From: Bacteroides caecimuris | GTDB taxonomy: Bacteria; Bacteroidota; Bacteroidia; Bacteroidales; Bacteroidaceae | Assembly (NCBI RefSeq): GCF_001688725.2 | Contig: NZ_CP015401.2 | Coordinates: 2,852,001 to 2,916,000 of the forward strand | Direction of reading: 5' to 3' | Length of the DNA stretch: 64,000 nt | Shown: positions 7,295-17,447 of the stretch, piece by piece | Numbering within the stretch: position 1 is the first letter of the stretch | Layout of the letters: each line of letters opens with the position of its first letter | Notes under the pieces: generated by a model | What the model was told of the DNA's origin: nothing | The model's database searches: none | Seen by the model: only the letters and a program-made list of their open reading frames with translations | Made by a program: the position numbers and the translations under genes

Positions 7295-9436
7295 TTATTT
7301 AGTAAATCCATAAAGAGGACATTCAAAATTGGTTATATCGAGTTGATATTCCATCATGTCTTTCAACTCGTGTACCGGACGTTCAAGTTCATAGGGTATC
7401 GGTTGCTTGCTGAATTGCCCGAAGTAAAGCAAACAAGCATCCCGCCACCAGACTGCATCACGTGACTGAATCTTCAAACGATGTCGTACTTCCTGAAAAC
7501 GTTCGGAATCGATATATGGCTCCATAGTATCCCACACTTTCTGAAAGTTTCTCACTTCTTTTACACCGCGGTCATACGCATGACACATTTCTGCCCAAAG
7601 CGTACGTCCACTCTTCATCTGATGGTTCCAGGAAGCATGGTGAAACCAAAGAAGCAGGTTTTCCGGGCAAGTATCCACGTTGTCCAATTCTTCACACAGC
7701 GGGGAATGATATTGCCCGGCAGCATTACTTCCCGTACTGCTACGGTCGAAACCGATTCCTAAACTGTCAGCACGGTGATAATAGGAAGGCATCCAGTCGG
7801 GACGGGCACCGGGAATATCGCACCAAGGTTCCGGTCCGTAATGATGCCCCCAGGCAAAAATATGATGTAAGCCAAGCGGCATCATATAGTCCACCACTGC
7901 TTCTCTTGACTTTTGAAGAACTTGAGAATTGAGTAGAGAAAGTTGAGAGAATAATTGTTCTTTCTCTTTTTGCACAACTTTTGCTGTTAAAAGATTGGCC
8001 TGTGCATCAATGACCGGAAGAAAAGTCTGCCTCAACCATTCTTCACCTATCTGCTCGGAAGAAAGCGAATGTTTCCATGCCAGACGACCGAAAGCATACC
8101 AGTTGGCTTGGGCAAAAGGATGTCCGCACCAATTAGGATCATCACCGATATTGGCAACACCGGCAATAGCAGTCAATGGATGGGGGAACAAGGAACCGTC
8201 CGTCACACGGGCAATGGTGGAGCCTTCACCTTGCATATATGTATCGCTATCCAGACATTCTTTCCACATAGGTGCAAGAAAAGCAAGATGGTTAGAAAAG
8301 CCGAGATATTCCTGTGTTATCTGGAATTCGGGCATAACCGCTGTTTTCTTCATTGCTCCAAACAACGGACTGAATGGTTCGCGAGGTTGGAAATCAATCG
8401 GGCCGTTCTTTATCTGTACAATGACATTATCCCGGAATTTTCCGTCCAAAGGCTCAAATTCAAGATAGGCTTGTTTGGCACGGTCGCTGTCGGTAGGCGA
8501 GTATACGAAAGCACGCCACATCACGATGCCGTGATAAGGTTTCAATACATCGGCAAGTATATTAGCTCCTTCGGCATGAGTACGCCCGTAGTCACACGGT
8601 CCGGGTTGTCCTTCGGAGTTTGCTTTCACCAAAAAGCCTCCGAAATCGGGTATCAGCGAATAAATATCTTTGGCTTTTTTCTTCCACCAGGCAATCACCT
8701 CTTTATCCAACGGATCGGAGGTGGATAAACCACCTAAAGCTGCCGGGGAAGAAAAGTTAATTGAAAGATATATTTTCAAACCGTAAGGACGGAAGATGTC
8801 TGCCAAAACTTTGACTTTCTGCAAATAATCATCAGATAGTATCTCAGGACTTGCATTGACATTGTTTATCACAGTAGCATTAATACCGATGGAAGCATTG
8901 GCACGTGCATAAGCTTCATAACGAGGAGAAACAACAGAAGGAAGTTCGTCCCATTTCCAAAGCGAATGTCCGGCATAACCACGTTCGATTGTACCGTCCA
9001 GATTGTCCCAATGATTCAAGACGCGAATCCGGTAATCCGGTTTTTCGGAGACATTTAAAGACTTCAATGTTGATTCGGATAATTGCCCGGTGGCTTGCAG
9101 ACGAAGCAGATGATAAGCTCCGTAAAGTATTCCTTGCTCACCGGAAGAAGTGATTGTCAGGTGTTTACCATCTTTAGAAGCGCGAATGATGTATCCATCA
9201 TTTCCTAATGCACGCAGTTCCTTATTTTTCTGTATTTCCAGCGTTATGGGGATTCCTCCCTGCCAGAAGTTCCGCAATTCGGAAACGGCGATATTTAATG
9301 TGGGAGACTGTTTCTTATTCATTATTATCGCTTTTGCTCCCGTTGGATAACGAAGCCACAAAGCGCTCCCATCTTCCGCATGAATAGAGAAACAGCTAAA
9401 AAACAGGACAAATGTCAATATAGATATAATCCTCAT
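7295..9436 (-). CDS. Alpha-glucuronidase, glycoside hydrolase family 67
   Basis: This 713-aa enzyme has a signal peptide (MRIISILTFVLFFSCFSIHA). It removes (4-O-methyl)glucuronic acid from the non-reducing end of xylo-oligosaccharides, probably in the periplasm. GH67 hallmarks are DYRIRVLNHWDNLDGTIERG at the start of the barrel, the substrate loop FLVKANSEGQPGP, GIVMWRAFVY, and the two carboxylates in DGKFRDNVIVQIKNGPIDFQ and MPEFQITQEYLG. A GH67 C-terminal domain follows (WNHQMKSGRTLWAEMCHAYD). The length is normal for the family. It is the last gene of the xylan operon, 43 bp after the GH43 gene. Release of glucuronate lets the GH43 and GH10 enzymes finish decorated oligosaccharides. Confidence 0.95.
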   Translation of the reverse strand: MRIISILTFVLFFSCFSIHAEDGSALWLRYPTGAKAIIMNKKQSPTLNIAVSELRNFWQGGIPITLEIQKNKELRALGNDGYIIRASKDGKHLTITSSGEQGILYGAYHLLRLQATGQLSESTLKSLNVSEKPDYRIRVLNHWDNLDGTIERGYAGHSLWKWDELPSVVSPRYEAYARANASIGINATVINNVNASPEILSDDYLQKVKVLADIFRPYGLKIYLSINFSSPAALGGLSTSDPLDKEVIAWWKKKAKDIYSLIPDFGGFLVKANSEGQPGPCDYGRTHAEGANILADVLKPYHGIVMWRAFVYSPTDSDRAKQAYLEFEPLDGKFRDNVIVQIKNGPIDFQPREPFSPLFGAMKKTAVMPEFQITQEYLGFSNHLAFLAPMWKECLDSDTYMQGEGSTIARVTDGSLFPHPLTAIAGVANIGDDPNWCGHPFAQANWYAFGRLAWKHSLSSEQIGEEWLRQTFLPVIDAQANLLTAKVVQKEKEQLFSQLSLLNSQVLQKSREAVVDYMMPLGLHHIFAWGHHYGPEPWCDIPGARPDWMPSYYHRADSLGIGFDRSSTGSNAAGQYHSPLCEELDNVDTCPENLLLWFHHASWNHQMKSGRTLWAEMCHAYDRGVKEVRNFQKVWDTMEPYIDSERFQEVRHRLKIQSRDAVWWRDACLLYFGQFSKQPIPYELERPVHELKDMMEYQLDITNFECPLYGFTK

Positions 9437-9479
9437 AAGTAATAGTTCAAAATTCGTTTCACGAATGGGTATTTATCGA

Positions 9480-10457
9480 CTATTCATCCAATCCTTCAAT
9501 CGTGATGATTTTTCCATCAGCATCGTATTGCAGTTCACAGACTTTTAAGCTGCGAAGCCACGTTTTCCCTTCGGAAGGTACGCAATCGTGATGGAACAGA
9601 TACCATTTTCCTTTGAACTCAACAATAGCATGATGAGTAGTCCATCCCACTACCGGAGTCAGGATAACTCCCTGATAAGTAAATGGTCCGTATGGGTTGT
9701 CACCTATCGCGTAACAAAGTAGATGGGTATCGCCTGTAGAGTAAGAGAAATAATATTTCCCATTATATTTATGTACCCATGAAGCTTCGAAGAAACGACG
9801 TTCTGTATCTCCAGCTGTCAGAGGTTTACCGTTTTCATCCAGAATGACTAACGGACGCGGTTCTTCCGCAAACTCCATCATATCATCACTCAAACGAACA
9901 ACACGGGATGGTAAGGCCTCTTCCTCTCCTTCGGGTAAAATGGCTGATTCCAATGCTTTATTATTCCGGTAACGTTGAAGCTGTCCACCCCACAGTCCGC
10001 CGAAATACATATAATAATTACCATCTCCATCATTCCAAACAGCCGGATCAATGCTGTAACTTCCTTTCATCGGGTTTGCTTCCGGAATAAAAGGTCCGTA
10101 TGGCTTATCGCTCACAGCTACTCCGATACGGAATATGTCGTTTTGGTCTTTCAATGGAAAATACATATAGTATTTGCCGTCTTTAAAAGCAACATCACAG
10201 TCCCAAAGCTGACGGCCCGCCCAAGGAATATCTTCCGTAGAAAGTACAACCCCGTGGTCAGTAATCTCTCCATTCATTACATCATCCATAGAATACACAT
10301 GGTAATCTTTCATGTTGAAATGATCTCCATTGTCATTTTCGGCAATACCACTCTCCCAGTCATGCGAGGGATAAATGTAAAGTTTGCCATCAAACACGTG
10401 TACGGCAGGATCAGCCATATAATCACCAGGAACTAAATATCTTTTTTCTGTTTTCAT
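9480..10457 (-). CDS. Glycoside hydrolase family 43 (beta-xylosidase / arabinofuranosidase)
   Basis: This 325-aa protein is a single five-bladed beta-propeller with no signal peptide, so it is probably cytoplasmic. Catalytic residues are in their usual places: base D16 in YMADPAVHVF, pKa modulator D137 in YSIDPAVW, and acid E224 in FFEASWVHK. Compact GH43 enzymes of this kind act on short xylo-oligosaccharides, cutting terminal xylose or arabinose. In the operon, the symporter (11848-13332) would bring its substrate in. Xylosidase versus arabinofuranosidase cannot be decided from the sequence alone. A 224-bp gap with a large hairpin separates it from the GH10 gene. Confidence 0.92.
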   Translation of the reverse strand: MKTEKRYLVPGDYMADPAVHVFDGKLYIYPSHDWESGIAENDNGDHFNMKDYHVYSMDDVMNGEITDHGVVLSTEDIPWAGRQLWDCDVAFKDGKYYMYFPLKDQNDIFRIGVAVSDKPYGPFIPEANPMKGSYSIDPAVWNDGDGNYYMYFGGLWGGQLQRYRNNKALESAILPEGEEEALPSRVVRLSDDMMEFAEEPRPLVILDENGKPLTAGDTERRFFEASWVHKYNGKYYFSYSTGDTHLLCYAIGDNPYGPFTYQGVILTPVVGWTTHHAIVEFKGKWYLFHHDCVPSEGKTWLRSLKVCELQYDADGKIITIEGLDE

Positions 10458-10512
10458 GATTTTATTCTTATTGCAACAGTTCTAAATTAATTTTATAAAT
10501 GGGAATTTCTAT

Positions 10513-10666
10513 TTCACCACAGAGGACACGGAGGACACAGAGGTTTACTATTTTTACTCACTATAGAGTAACACAGAGTCTCACGTAATCGTATATTTAT
10601 CGCTCTGTTTTACTTACGGAAAGAGAGAGAGAAGAGCTCTGTGTCCTCCGTGTCCTCTGTGGTGAA
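10513..10666. repeat. Perfect 30-bp inverted repeat (REP-like) between GH10 and GH43 genes
   Basis: The arms 10513-10542 and 10637-10666 are exact reverse complements, built on the repeated motif GAGGACAC (left arm begins TTCACCACAGAGGACACGGA). The 94-bp centre is AT-rich. The transcript of the xylan operon must cross it, so it could protect the upstream GH10 mRNA or reduce downstream expression. A related half copy (TTCACCACAGAGGAC) occurs at 58667-58681, so this is a dispersed family. Confidence 0.9.
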
Positions 10667-10681
10667 GTGAACTCCAAATGA

Positions 10682-11818
10682 TCATTTCTGCATAGCCTCT
10701 TTTATAATCAAATCAACTACCGGTTTCGGCTGATGATTGCGGTCGAAAAGCAATGGATAATCCGTACGTCCTCTCATCGGCCAGTCGTTACGCCAGGAAT
10801 CCTGATCGGCTACTCCCCAAACAGTAACTCTTGTTATGATATCCTGATGTTTCAGGAACAGGCGGAAAAAGTCATTCATTCTCTCTGTCCATGCTTTTGA
10901 TACTTCTTCCGGTAATCCGTCCGAATAAGGATTCATCTCTTTTTTATATTCGAAAGATGCTGAGACTTCCGCACCAACCTTGGGGTCGGGTGATGGCAAT
11001 ATAGTCAAGTCCAATTCTGTTATCATCACCTTCACTCCCGCTTTGGCAAAGGCAAGCATACTTTCTTCAAACTCGCTGATTTTCGGATAGTCCATGCCGA
11101 TATGTCCTTGCATACCCACTGCATCAATACGGATACCGCGTTTCTTCAAGTCTTTCACCATCTTTACAACTGCCGCTCTTCTGCCCGGTTGAGCCATTGA
11201 ATAATCATTGTAATAAAGCTCTGCATCCGGATCGGCCTCGTGCGCATATTGAAAAGCCAATGGGATATATTCTTCACCTAGAATTTCATAAAACTTAGTC
11301 TTACGATATGCACCATTATCTTCAATCGCTTCATTCACTACATCCCAACCTTTAATACGGCCTTTGTAGCGCTTCACAATAGTGGTGATATGATCTTTCA
11401 TCCGCTTCTTCAATACTTCCGGAGACACATTTTTGCCATTCTCATCCACGCAGAACCAAGGAGAAAGCTGCGAATGCCAAATCAACGTATGTCCTGTAAT
11501 TGCCAAATGATTCTTCTCCCCAAAAGCAACAAACTCATCTGCCTGTGTGAAATTATAACGGTTCTCTTTCGGATGTATTTCCTGACTCTTCATACAATTC
11601 TCTGCTACAATAGCATTAAATTGTTTCTGGATCACGCGTACTCCTGCTTTATCCCGACCGGACGCTTGTCGTGTATTCACCGCTGTTCCTATCAGGAACT
11701 TACCCTTCAAAGCTTCTTTCAAAGTCTTTGTTTCTTGTGCAAAAGCTACCGAAGTACCAATTATCAGGGCTACCACAGCCAACAAAGAAACTACGGTTGT
11801 TCTTGTCAAAGTCTTCAT
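10682..11818 (-). CDS. Endo-1,4-beta-xylanase, glycoside hydrolase family 10
   Basis: This 378-aa protein has a cleavable signal peptide (residues 1 to about 27, ending AFA). The GH10 barrel is complete: [13 protein letters not shown] (110-122), acid/base E163 in [15 protein letters not shown], and nucleophile E268 in [10 protein letters not shown]. The C-terminal [17 protein letters not shown] is also a family signature. It cuts the beta-1,4-xylan backbone, here probably in the periplasm because there is a plain signal peptide rather than a lipobox. It is the third gene of the operon, 29 bp after the symporter gene. Confidence 0.96.
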   Translation of the reverse strand: MKTLTRTTVVSLLAVVALIIGTSVAFAQETKTLKEALKGKFLIGTAVNTRQASGRDKAGVRVIQKQFNAIVAENCMKSQEIHPKENRYNFTQADEFVAFGEKNHLAITGHTLIWHSQLSPWFCVDENGKNVSPEVLKKRMKDHITTIVKRYKGRIKGWDVVNEAIEDNGAYRKTKFYEILGEEYIPLAFQYAHEADPDAELYYNDYSMAQPGRRAAVVKMVKDLKKRGIRIDAVGMQGHIGMDYPKISEFEESMLAFAKAGVKVMITELDLTILPSPDPKVGAEVSASFEYKKEMNPYSDGLPEEVSKAWTERMNDFFRLFLKHQDIITRVTVWGVADQDSWRNDWPMRGRTDYPLLFDRNHQPKPVVDLIIKEAMQK

Positions 11819-11847
11819 ATAGTCTATCTATTAGTTATAGTTATTAA

Positions 11848-13332
11848 TCAATTGTTTTCCAGACGGCGTTTTGCCAAATCGTCTTGAATGTGTTCATTCA
11901 ACTTTTTAGAAATAGGATAAAAGAACAAAGCAATTACTCCTACAAAGAAAGTGATGGCAGGAATCACGCTGGATGTCAAACGGATACCCAAAATAGCGTT
12001 TTCTGTCTGCACTGTGTTAGATACAAAACCGAACGAATCGACAATCGCACCGCAAATAGCTCCCCCTATACCTAGTCCGGCTTTCAGGGCAAAGACTACA
12101 CCTGCAAATACGAATCCTGTCGCACGACGATGGTTCACCCATTCGGAATGATCGGCAACATCTCCCATCATTGCCCAAAGCAATGGAATAGTGGGTGCGT
12201 ATGCCAAACTCTTCAAACAGTTAATAATAAAGATCGTACTTATGTTTGTCGAATCTACCACAAAAAACAGGGCTGTAAAAAAGGCTGTCAGTGCCAGACA
12301 GATCAAAAATACATTCCGCTTGCCAAAGATATTGGCAAGAAATCCGGAAAGCAATATTACACCCGCCAAAGTGATAATCTGACCAATCATATTGAACAAA
12401 CTGAAACCTACAGCAAACACATTACTATGATCAGGCTGCGCAATCAGTCCGAAAGCATCAAGAAAAGTGTGCCACATTCCATAAGTTTCTCCTTCTATCC
12501 GTACTAATCCGAAGTTCTGCAAGAAATCAAAAAGGGCTGTTTTATCTACGAAGTAATTAAAGTAGTAAGACATACTGCTTCCCCACATAGCCAATGTCGT
12601 AAATAAAAAGAGGGTTAGGATAAACATTGCTTTCCATGGACGGCTGCTTACGATATCTTTAAAATCCTGTTTCACGGAAGTTTTCTGACCTACGGGAGGC
12701 GTAATACGCTCTTTGGCAGAAAAGAATGTGATTACTAAAAGAACAACTCCGATGATGGCAAACAGAGTAATCGTCAGAAACCATCCACGTTGGTCGTTGC
12801 CTTGCCCGAACTTGGAGACTAATGGCAAAGTAAGCCCCTGCACAACAAAAGTGGCTATTGTAGCTGTCACAAAACGGATGGACGAGATACTGGTACGTTC
12901 TTTGATGTCACTTGTCATCACTCCACCCAAAGAGGCATACGGGGTATTATTGAAGGAGTAAATAGACATTAATAAGGTATAAGTGATACCAGCATAAATA
13001 ATCTTCCCACGCTCACTCAAATCGGGTGTCGTAAATGCCAGAATGAAGAATACGGCAAAAGGAATAGCTGTCCACAACAACCAGGGACGGTATTTACCCC
13101 AGCGGGTATTGGTTCTGTCGGACAGGATACCTACCACCGGATCGACAAACGCATCGAAAATGCGTGCGACCAGCAATATCATACCTGCTGCTGTTGCTTT
13201 TATTCCAAACACATCTGTATAGAAGAAGAGTTGGAACATCATCATCATTTGGAAAATCAGGTTCGCTGAACCATCACCTAAACTATAACCGATTTTCTCG
13301 GCCATCGACACTTTTTGAGTCTGTGTTTTCAT
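11848..13332 (-). CDS. GPH-family sugar:cation symporter (major facilitator superfamily)
   Basis: This 494-aa membrane protein has about 12 predicted hydrophobic helices. GPH-family marks are EKIGYSLGDGSANLIFQMM at the N-terminus, FFYTDVFGI, the loop DPVVGILSDRTNTRWGKYRP and, in the second half, WAMMGDVADHSEWVNHRRATG. Members carry glycosides, pentosides and hexuronides with Na+ or H+. Its place between xylanase and esterase genes points to import of xylo-oligosaccharides into the cytoplasm, where the signal-less GH43 can act. Substrate choice is inference. Confidence 0.93.
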   Translation of the reverse strand: MKTQTQKVSMAEKIGYSLGDGSANLIFQMMMMFQLFFYTDVFGIKATAAGMILLVARIFDAFVDPVVGILSDRTNTRWGKYRPWLLWTAIPFAVFFILAFTTPDLSERGKIIYAGITYTLLMSIYSFNNTPYASLGGVMTSDIKERTSISSIRFVTATIATFVVQGLTLPLVSKFGQGNDQRGWFLTITLFAIIGVVLLVITFFSAKERITPPVGQKTSVKQDFKDIVSSRPWKAMFILTLFLFTTLAMWGSSMSYYFNYFVDKTALFDFLQNFGLVRIEGETYGMWHTFLDAFGLIAQPDHSNVFAVGFSLFNMIGQIITLAGVILLSGFLANIFGKRNVFLICLALTAFFTALFFVVDSTNISTIFIINCLKSLAYAPTIPLLWAMMGDVADHSEWVNHRRATGFVFAGVVFALKAGLGIGGAICGAIVDSFGFVSNTVQTENAILGIRLTSSVIPAITFFVGVIALFFYPISKKLNEHIQDDLAKRRLENN

Positions 13333-13365
13333 GGTATTAATCTCTTTTTTAATTTATTTAACTCT

Positions 13366-15000
13366 TTATTGAGAGACTGCTTGGGAAACGCGTTGTCCCA
13401 ACGTCTTTTTATCTAATGGATGGATATCATTCCATTCTCCTAAATCACCGTTTTTAATCAGAGTGACATTTTTATTTGTATTGGCTACTTCCGCCTGCAC
13501 TTTCCGGAACTCCGCCCAAGCAGCACGTCCTCCTTTATCTTCGGGTGAGAGGAAGTCCGCCAATTCAATCACATAGAAAGGCATATCAGGTCGGTTCCAA
13601 TGCTGTCTCCAATCCGCAATCATCGCAGTCAACAGGTCTTTATACTCATTTCTGCGAGACACATTCGATTCACCCTGATACCAGATAACACCGGATACCG
13701 TATAATTCAATAAAGGAGCAATCATGGCGTTATAAAGTCCCACGGGTTTATAATGAAAGGCTGTCTGTCCCGGAGCAGCAGGCATGGGAGCGCCGAGGTG
13801 ATATTTCCAATCACCTTCGAGACTAATCTCCGATTCTCCTTTTTCCGGCTGACCTTTTCCGAAAAGTATCTTATAAGGTTTCTCCTTTACAAAATGAGGA
13901 AAACCGCCATAACTGAAAAGACGTATGGTTATCGTGTTTTTTCCGGCTTTCAACAATCCGGCGGGAATGGTATAGATACGTGGTGGATATTGATAAGAAA
14001 CTGTTCCCACAAATGTTCCGTTTACATAGACGGAGTCTGCATCTACAATACATCCCAGGCGAAGAGTTGCCTTCTCTCCCGCTTGTTGCCCTGACACTTG
14101 AAAATCTTTACGGAACCAATGGGAACCATTGACTGTATTCAATCCGTTAGTAGCCCAACCGGAAGCGAACAAGTCAGTCGGTGTCCAATCACTGTCATCA
14201 TAGCCGGCAGCATACCAAGGGATAGTTTCATGCATTCCTTTATCTCCCTGATACAGTGCTACATTCCAGGCACGGCTTTTCTTGCTCTCTTCTTTTTTCA
14301 TTGATTCTATCAAGTCATCTGATTCATAGATACGTTTTTCGTTCAGATAATAAGGAAAAGGTTTCAGACCTTCCTCACTGATCCACGCTTCTACCGGTGA
14401 ACCTCCGACACTGGAGTTTATGATTCCTACCGGAACCTTTGTTTTCTGAAAGTAATCTTTAGCAAAAAAATAAACCAAAGCAGAGAAAGACATCACATTT
14501 TCAGGAGTCATAGCCTTCCAGGAGATTCCCTGAATATCAGCCTGCGGAGCATGAAAGTTATACAATAGAGGAGTTTTTATATAACGTACCATCGGATAAT
14601 CATTGTCCGCAGATATTTCATTCCGAAAACGGTCTGTAACCCGTGAAACAGGTAATTCCATATTCGACTGACCTGAACATACCCAAACGTCACCCACAAG
14701 AATATCCTTCAACTCTATATCATTAATAAGCATCGTGTAAGGACCACCAACTTTTAAGGCTGGCAAAGTCACTTTCCAGTTGCCTTGCGCATCGGCAACG
14801 GTCTTATATTTCTTTTTTTGGAAAGTTATATTAACAGTTTCATCAGGATCAGCCGTCCCCCAAATATTGACAGGCTCCCCGCGTTGAAGCACCATTCCGT
14901 CGGAAACAAGAGTGGGAAGTTTAACCTTTGCTTCACCCAACAGAGCGAAGCAAAGGAACACAACTACTAACCCAACCTTATAAAACCAATACTTATTCAT
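13366..15000 (-). CDS. Sialate-O-acetylesterase-like carbohydrate esterase
   Basis: This 544-aa protein has a signal peptide (residues 1 to about 24). The SGNH-like esterase signature WVCSGQSNMELPV (about 105-117) carries the catalytic serine. A later block GVIWYQGESNVSRRNEY and a C-terminal NDIHPLDKKTLGQRV (catalytic Asp-x-x-His) complete the triad. An inserted beta-sandwich-like region (about 270-400, with WFRKDFQVSGQ) splits the hydrolase as in other family members. As first gene of the xylan operon it most likely removes acetyl groups from acetylated xylan. Sialic acid as substrate is unlikely here. Confidence 0.87.
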   Translation of the reverse strand: MNKYWFYKVGLVVVFLCFALLGEAKVKLPTLVSDGMVLQRGEPVNIWGTADPDETVNITFQKKKYKTVADAQGNWKVTLPALKVGGPYTMLINDIELKDILVGDVWVCSGQSNMELPVSRVTDRFRNEISADNDYPMVRYIKTPLLYNFHAPQADIQGISWKAMTPENVMSFSALVYFFAKDYFQKTKVPVGIINSSVGGSPVEAWISEEGLKPFPYYLNEKRIYESDDLIESMKKEESKKSRAWNVALYQGDKGMHETIPWYAAGYDDSDWTPTDLFASGWATNGLNTVNGSHWFRKDFQVSGQQAGEKATLRLGCIVDADSVYVNGTFVGTVSYQYPPRIYTIPAGLLKAGKNTITIRLFSYGGFPHFVKEKPYKILFGKGQPEKGESEISLEGDWKYHLGAPMPAAPGQTAFHYKPVGLYNAMIAPLLNYTVSGVIWYQGESNVSRRNEYKDLLTAMIADWRQHWNRPDMPFYVIELADFLSPEDKGGRAAWAEFRKVQAEVANTNKNVTLIKNGDLGEWNDIHPLDKKTLGQRVSQAVSQ

Positions 15001-15075
15001 TATCTATCTTTTCTTTTATGTCTTTATTTCATAGTAATCCGGAAAATGAAATAATCCGTTCTGAATTCCACATTG

Positions 15076-15108
15076 CAAACTTAGGAAGTTTCTCTCCGCT
15101 TACCCAAA
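15076..15108 (-). promoter_or_regulatory. Promoter of the xylan operon
   Basis: On the minus strand a -33 TTTG (15105-15108) is followed after 21 bp by TAAGTTTG (15076-15083), a match to TAnnTTTG. The esterase start codon is 76 bp downstream. I see no other promoter box in the short gaps between the next genes. Confidence 0.65.
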
Positions 15109-15134
15109 AATTTTGATTCAAATCATTACTCGCT

Positions 15135-15186
15135 TGTTACATCATCGTTTACGTATGTTACAAATACCTGTTGTAATGTTACATCA
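15135..15186. promoter_or_regulatory. Three direct repeats with 21-bp spacing, likely activator site
   Basis: TGTTACATCA (15135), TGTTACAAAT (15156) and TGTTACATCA (15177) start exactly 21 bp apart, so they face the same side of the helix. They lie just upstream of the xylan promoter. This is where hybrid two-component (HTCS) or AraC-type activators bind in Bacteroides carbohydrate loci. No such regulator gene is in the window. Confidence 0.6.
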
Positions 15187-15386
15187 CAATTGATATTGCC
15201 GATGAATAGGAGGAAAATAAAGAAAATGCCGGCAACCAACGTCGAGTTGTTATATATGCCATAAATAAAAAATGCCGACTAATCAGCCGACACATGATTT
15301 CATTTGTTCCATCAGACTGAAACAGACAGCCAGCCTACTGCATGAAAAAGCTTGAGCATCCCGGAATTGTAGTAATATAGAAAAAA

Positions 15387-17393
15387 CTACTTATACATAA
15401 TCAACGCAGACTGACCGGGAACAATCACTTCCGGTCCGATTTGCGTACCTAATCCACGCACGTCTATCACTCCGTCTTTACATACTACCGTATATTTACC
15501 AACAGGAACTTCCAATCGTGCAGGAGTCGTACGAGAATTAAAGGCTACAATAATATCTTCCCAGCTATCTCCATTCGCATGCTCTTTGAGGCGAAACGCA
15601 ATCAGGTTTTGCCCTTCAACCGGAAGGAACTCCAGATGCTTCCGGACCATTTCTGCATTTCCCATACGGAAAGCCGGATGAGACTTACGAAGATCAATGA
15701 GTCGTTTATAGTACGTAAAAATATCTCCATTCGTCGTTTTGCGTCTCCAGTCAATGGCATTGACGGCATCCGGACTCTTATAACTATTGTCTATCCCTTG
15801 TTTATCACGCATCACTTCTTCACCTGCATAGATAAAAGGAATTCCCTGTGAAGTAAAAACTACCGTTTGTGCCAATTTATCAAGTCGAACCAACTGTTCG
15901 GGAGTAGCTCCCGGCATACTTGCCTTCAATCGGTCCACCAGACACAAACCATCATGACAGGAAACATAGCTAATCATCTGGGTAGGCTGTTCCGCCCACG
16001 GATTCTGACTATAAATTACAGAATCACAGCGTACTTGCGGATGCTTAATAGCTCCAACAATTCCGAATTTTACGCTCATTTCTCCCCCCGGCACTCCGGC
16101 AAGGAAAGCTCCTTTATCCTTCTCCCATACAGGACCGCAAAGTCCATCGCGCAATTCATCCGAGAATACAGCAATTCCAGGCATCTGGGAAACATTTCCT
16201 TTCATCGCCAGTGAATCTGCCGGATATTGAGGAGTTTCAGCCGCCCAACCTTCTCCATAGATACAAATAGTAGAATCGACTTTGCTGACAGCCTTTCGAA
16301 TCTCGTTCATTGTTTCAATATCATGCACCCCCATCAAGTCAAAGCGGAAGCCGTCAATATGATATTCTTTTATCCAATAAAGAACGGACTCTATCATGAA
16401 CTTACGCATCATAGGCCGTTCACTTGCTGTTTCATTGCCACACCCTGAACCATTTGCCAATGTGCCATCCTCTTTCTGACGGTAAAAATAGCCGGGAACG
16501 GTACGTTCAAAATTACTTTCAAGTGTATTAAAAGTGTGATTGTAAACCACATCCATTATCACGCGTATTCCAGCTCTATGCAACGCTTGTACCATCTGTT
16601 TGAACTCTTTCACGCGAACAGCAGGCTGATAAGGATCGGTTGAATAAGAACCATCCGGTACATTATAATTCGCCGGATCATACCCCCAGTTATAGTGGTT
16701 TTCATCTAATTTTGTTTCGTCGATAGAAGCATAATCAGAAGAAGGAAGAAGATGCACGTGTGTCACTCCCAGCTCTACCAAATGATCGATACCTGTTGGT
16801 TGATTGCCGGAATTCACCGTCCCATGTTCAGTCAGTGCAAGGTATTTGCCTTTATTCTTTATTCCCGAAGTAGAGTCAACAGAGAAGTCACGATGATGCA
16901 TTTCATAGATAATCATATCAGCAGGCGATTTCAGAGAAGGACGTCGGTCACTCTCCCACCCCTCCGGATTGGTAGTCTTCCAGTCGATGATAGCTGCACG
17001 CTTTCCGTTCACTCCTACAGCGTGAGCATTAATCCCCGGCGTGTCACCCTGCCATTTATCGTTGATTTTTACATTGAAAGCATAGTATTTGCCGAGCAGG
17101 TCTTTATCTACAGATGTCGTCCAGGTTCCATTCTCACCGAGTTCCATCTTTACTGTTTCGTAAGCATGTCCGCCTTCTCCTGCATCATAAAGCATCAGGC
17201 GTACCTCTTCTGCAGTCGGTGACCAAAGGAAAAATTTGGTTGCCAACGGCGTATATTCCATCTCTGTAAGGCTTCCCATACGAACCGGATATAATTCAAA
17301 AGAAGTATATTCCTTCTTCGTTGGAGAACAACTCATCACTGTTGTCACTGTAGTCACACCCAATATCGCTAAACAATTATTTCCTATCTTCAT
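15387..17393 (-). CDS. pulA: Type I pullulanase, surface or periplasmic lipoprotein (GH13)
   Basis: This 668-aa protein has a lipobox (VMSC, C22). A CBM48-like domain spans about 45-140 (TKFFLWSPTAEEVRLMLYD). The GH13 barrel carries the type I pullulanase signature YNWGYDPANYNVPDGSYS (234-251), nucleophile D352 in GFRFDLMGVHD, acid/base E381 in IYGEGW, and YVSCHDG for the third aspartate. It hydrolyses alpha-1,6 branches in pullulan and starch-derived limit dextrins. It is transcribed alone, on the same strand as the xylan operon but 386 bp upstream of it. It probably serves starch or glycogen use rather than xylan. Confidence 0.94.
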   Translation of the reverse strand: MKIGNNCLAILGVTTVTTVMSCSPTKKEYTSFELYPVRMGSLTEMEYTPLATKFFLWSPTAEEVRLMLYDAGEGGHAYETVKMELGENGTWTTSVDKDLLGKYYAFNVKINDKWQGDTPGINAHAVGVNGKRAAIIDWKTTNPEGWESDRRPSLKSPADMIIYEMHHRDFSVDSTSGIKNKGKYLALTEHGTVNSGNQPTGIDHLVELGVTHVHLLPSSDYASIDETKLDENHYNWGYDPANYNVPDGSYSTDPYQPAVRVKEFKQMVQALHRAGIRVIMDVVYNHTFNTLESNFERTVPGYFYRQKEDGTLANGSGCGNETASERPMMRKFMIESVLYWIKEYHIDGFRFDLMGVHDIETMNEIRKAVSKVDSTICIYGEGWAAETPQYPADSLAMKGNVSQMPGIAVFSDELRDGLCGPVWEKDKGAFLAGVPGGEMSVKFGIVGAIKHPQVRCDSVIYSQNPWAEQPTQMISYVSCHDGLCLVDRLKASMPGATPEQLVRLDKLAQTVVFTSQGIPFIYAGEEVMRDKQGIDNSYKSPDAVNAIDWRRKTTNGDIFTYYKRLIDLRKSHPAFRMGNAEMVRKHLEFLPVEGQNLIAFRLKEHANGDSWEDIIVAFNSRTTPARLEVPVGKYTVVCKDGVIDVRGLGTQIGPEVIVPGQSALIMYK

Positions 17394-17447
17394 TCTAAAC
17401 CTCCCCCTATGCTACGCACCATATCTATCCCCATAAAATTAAATGCT

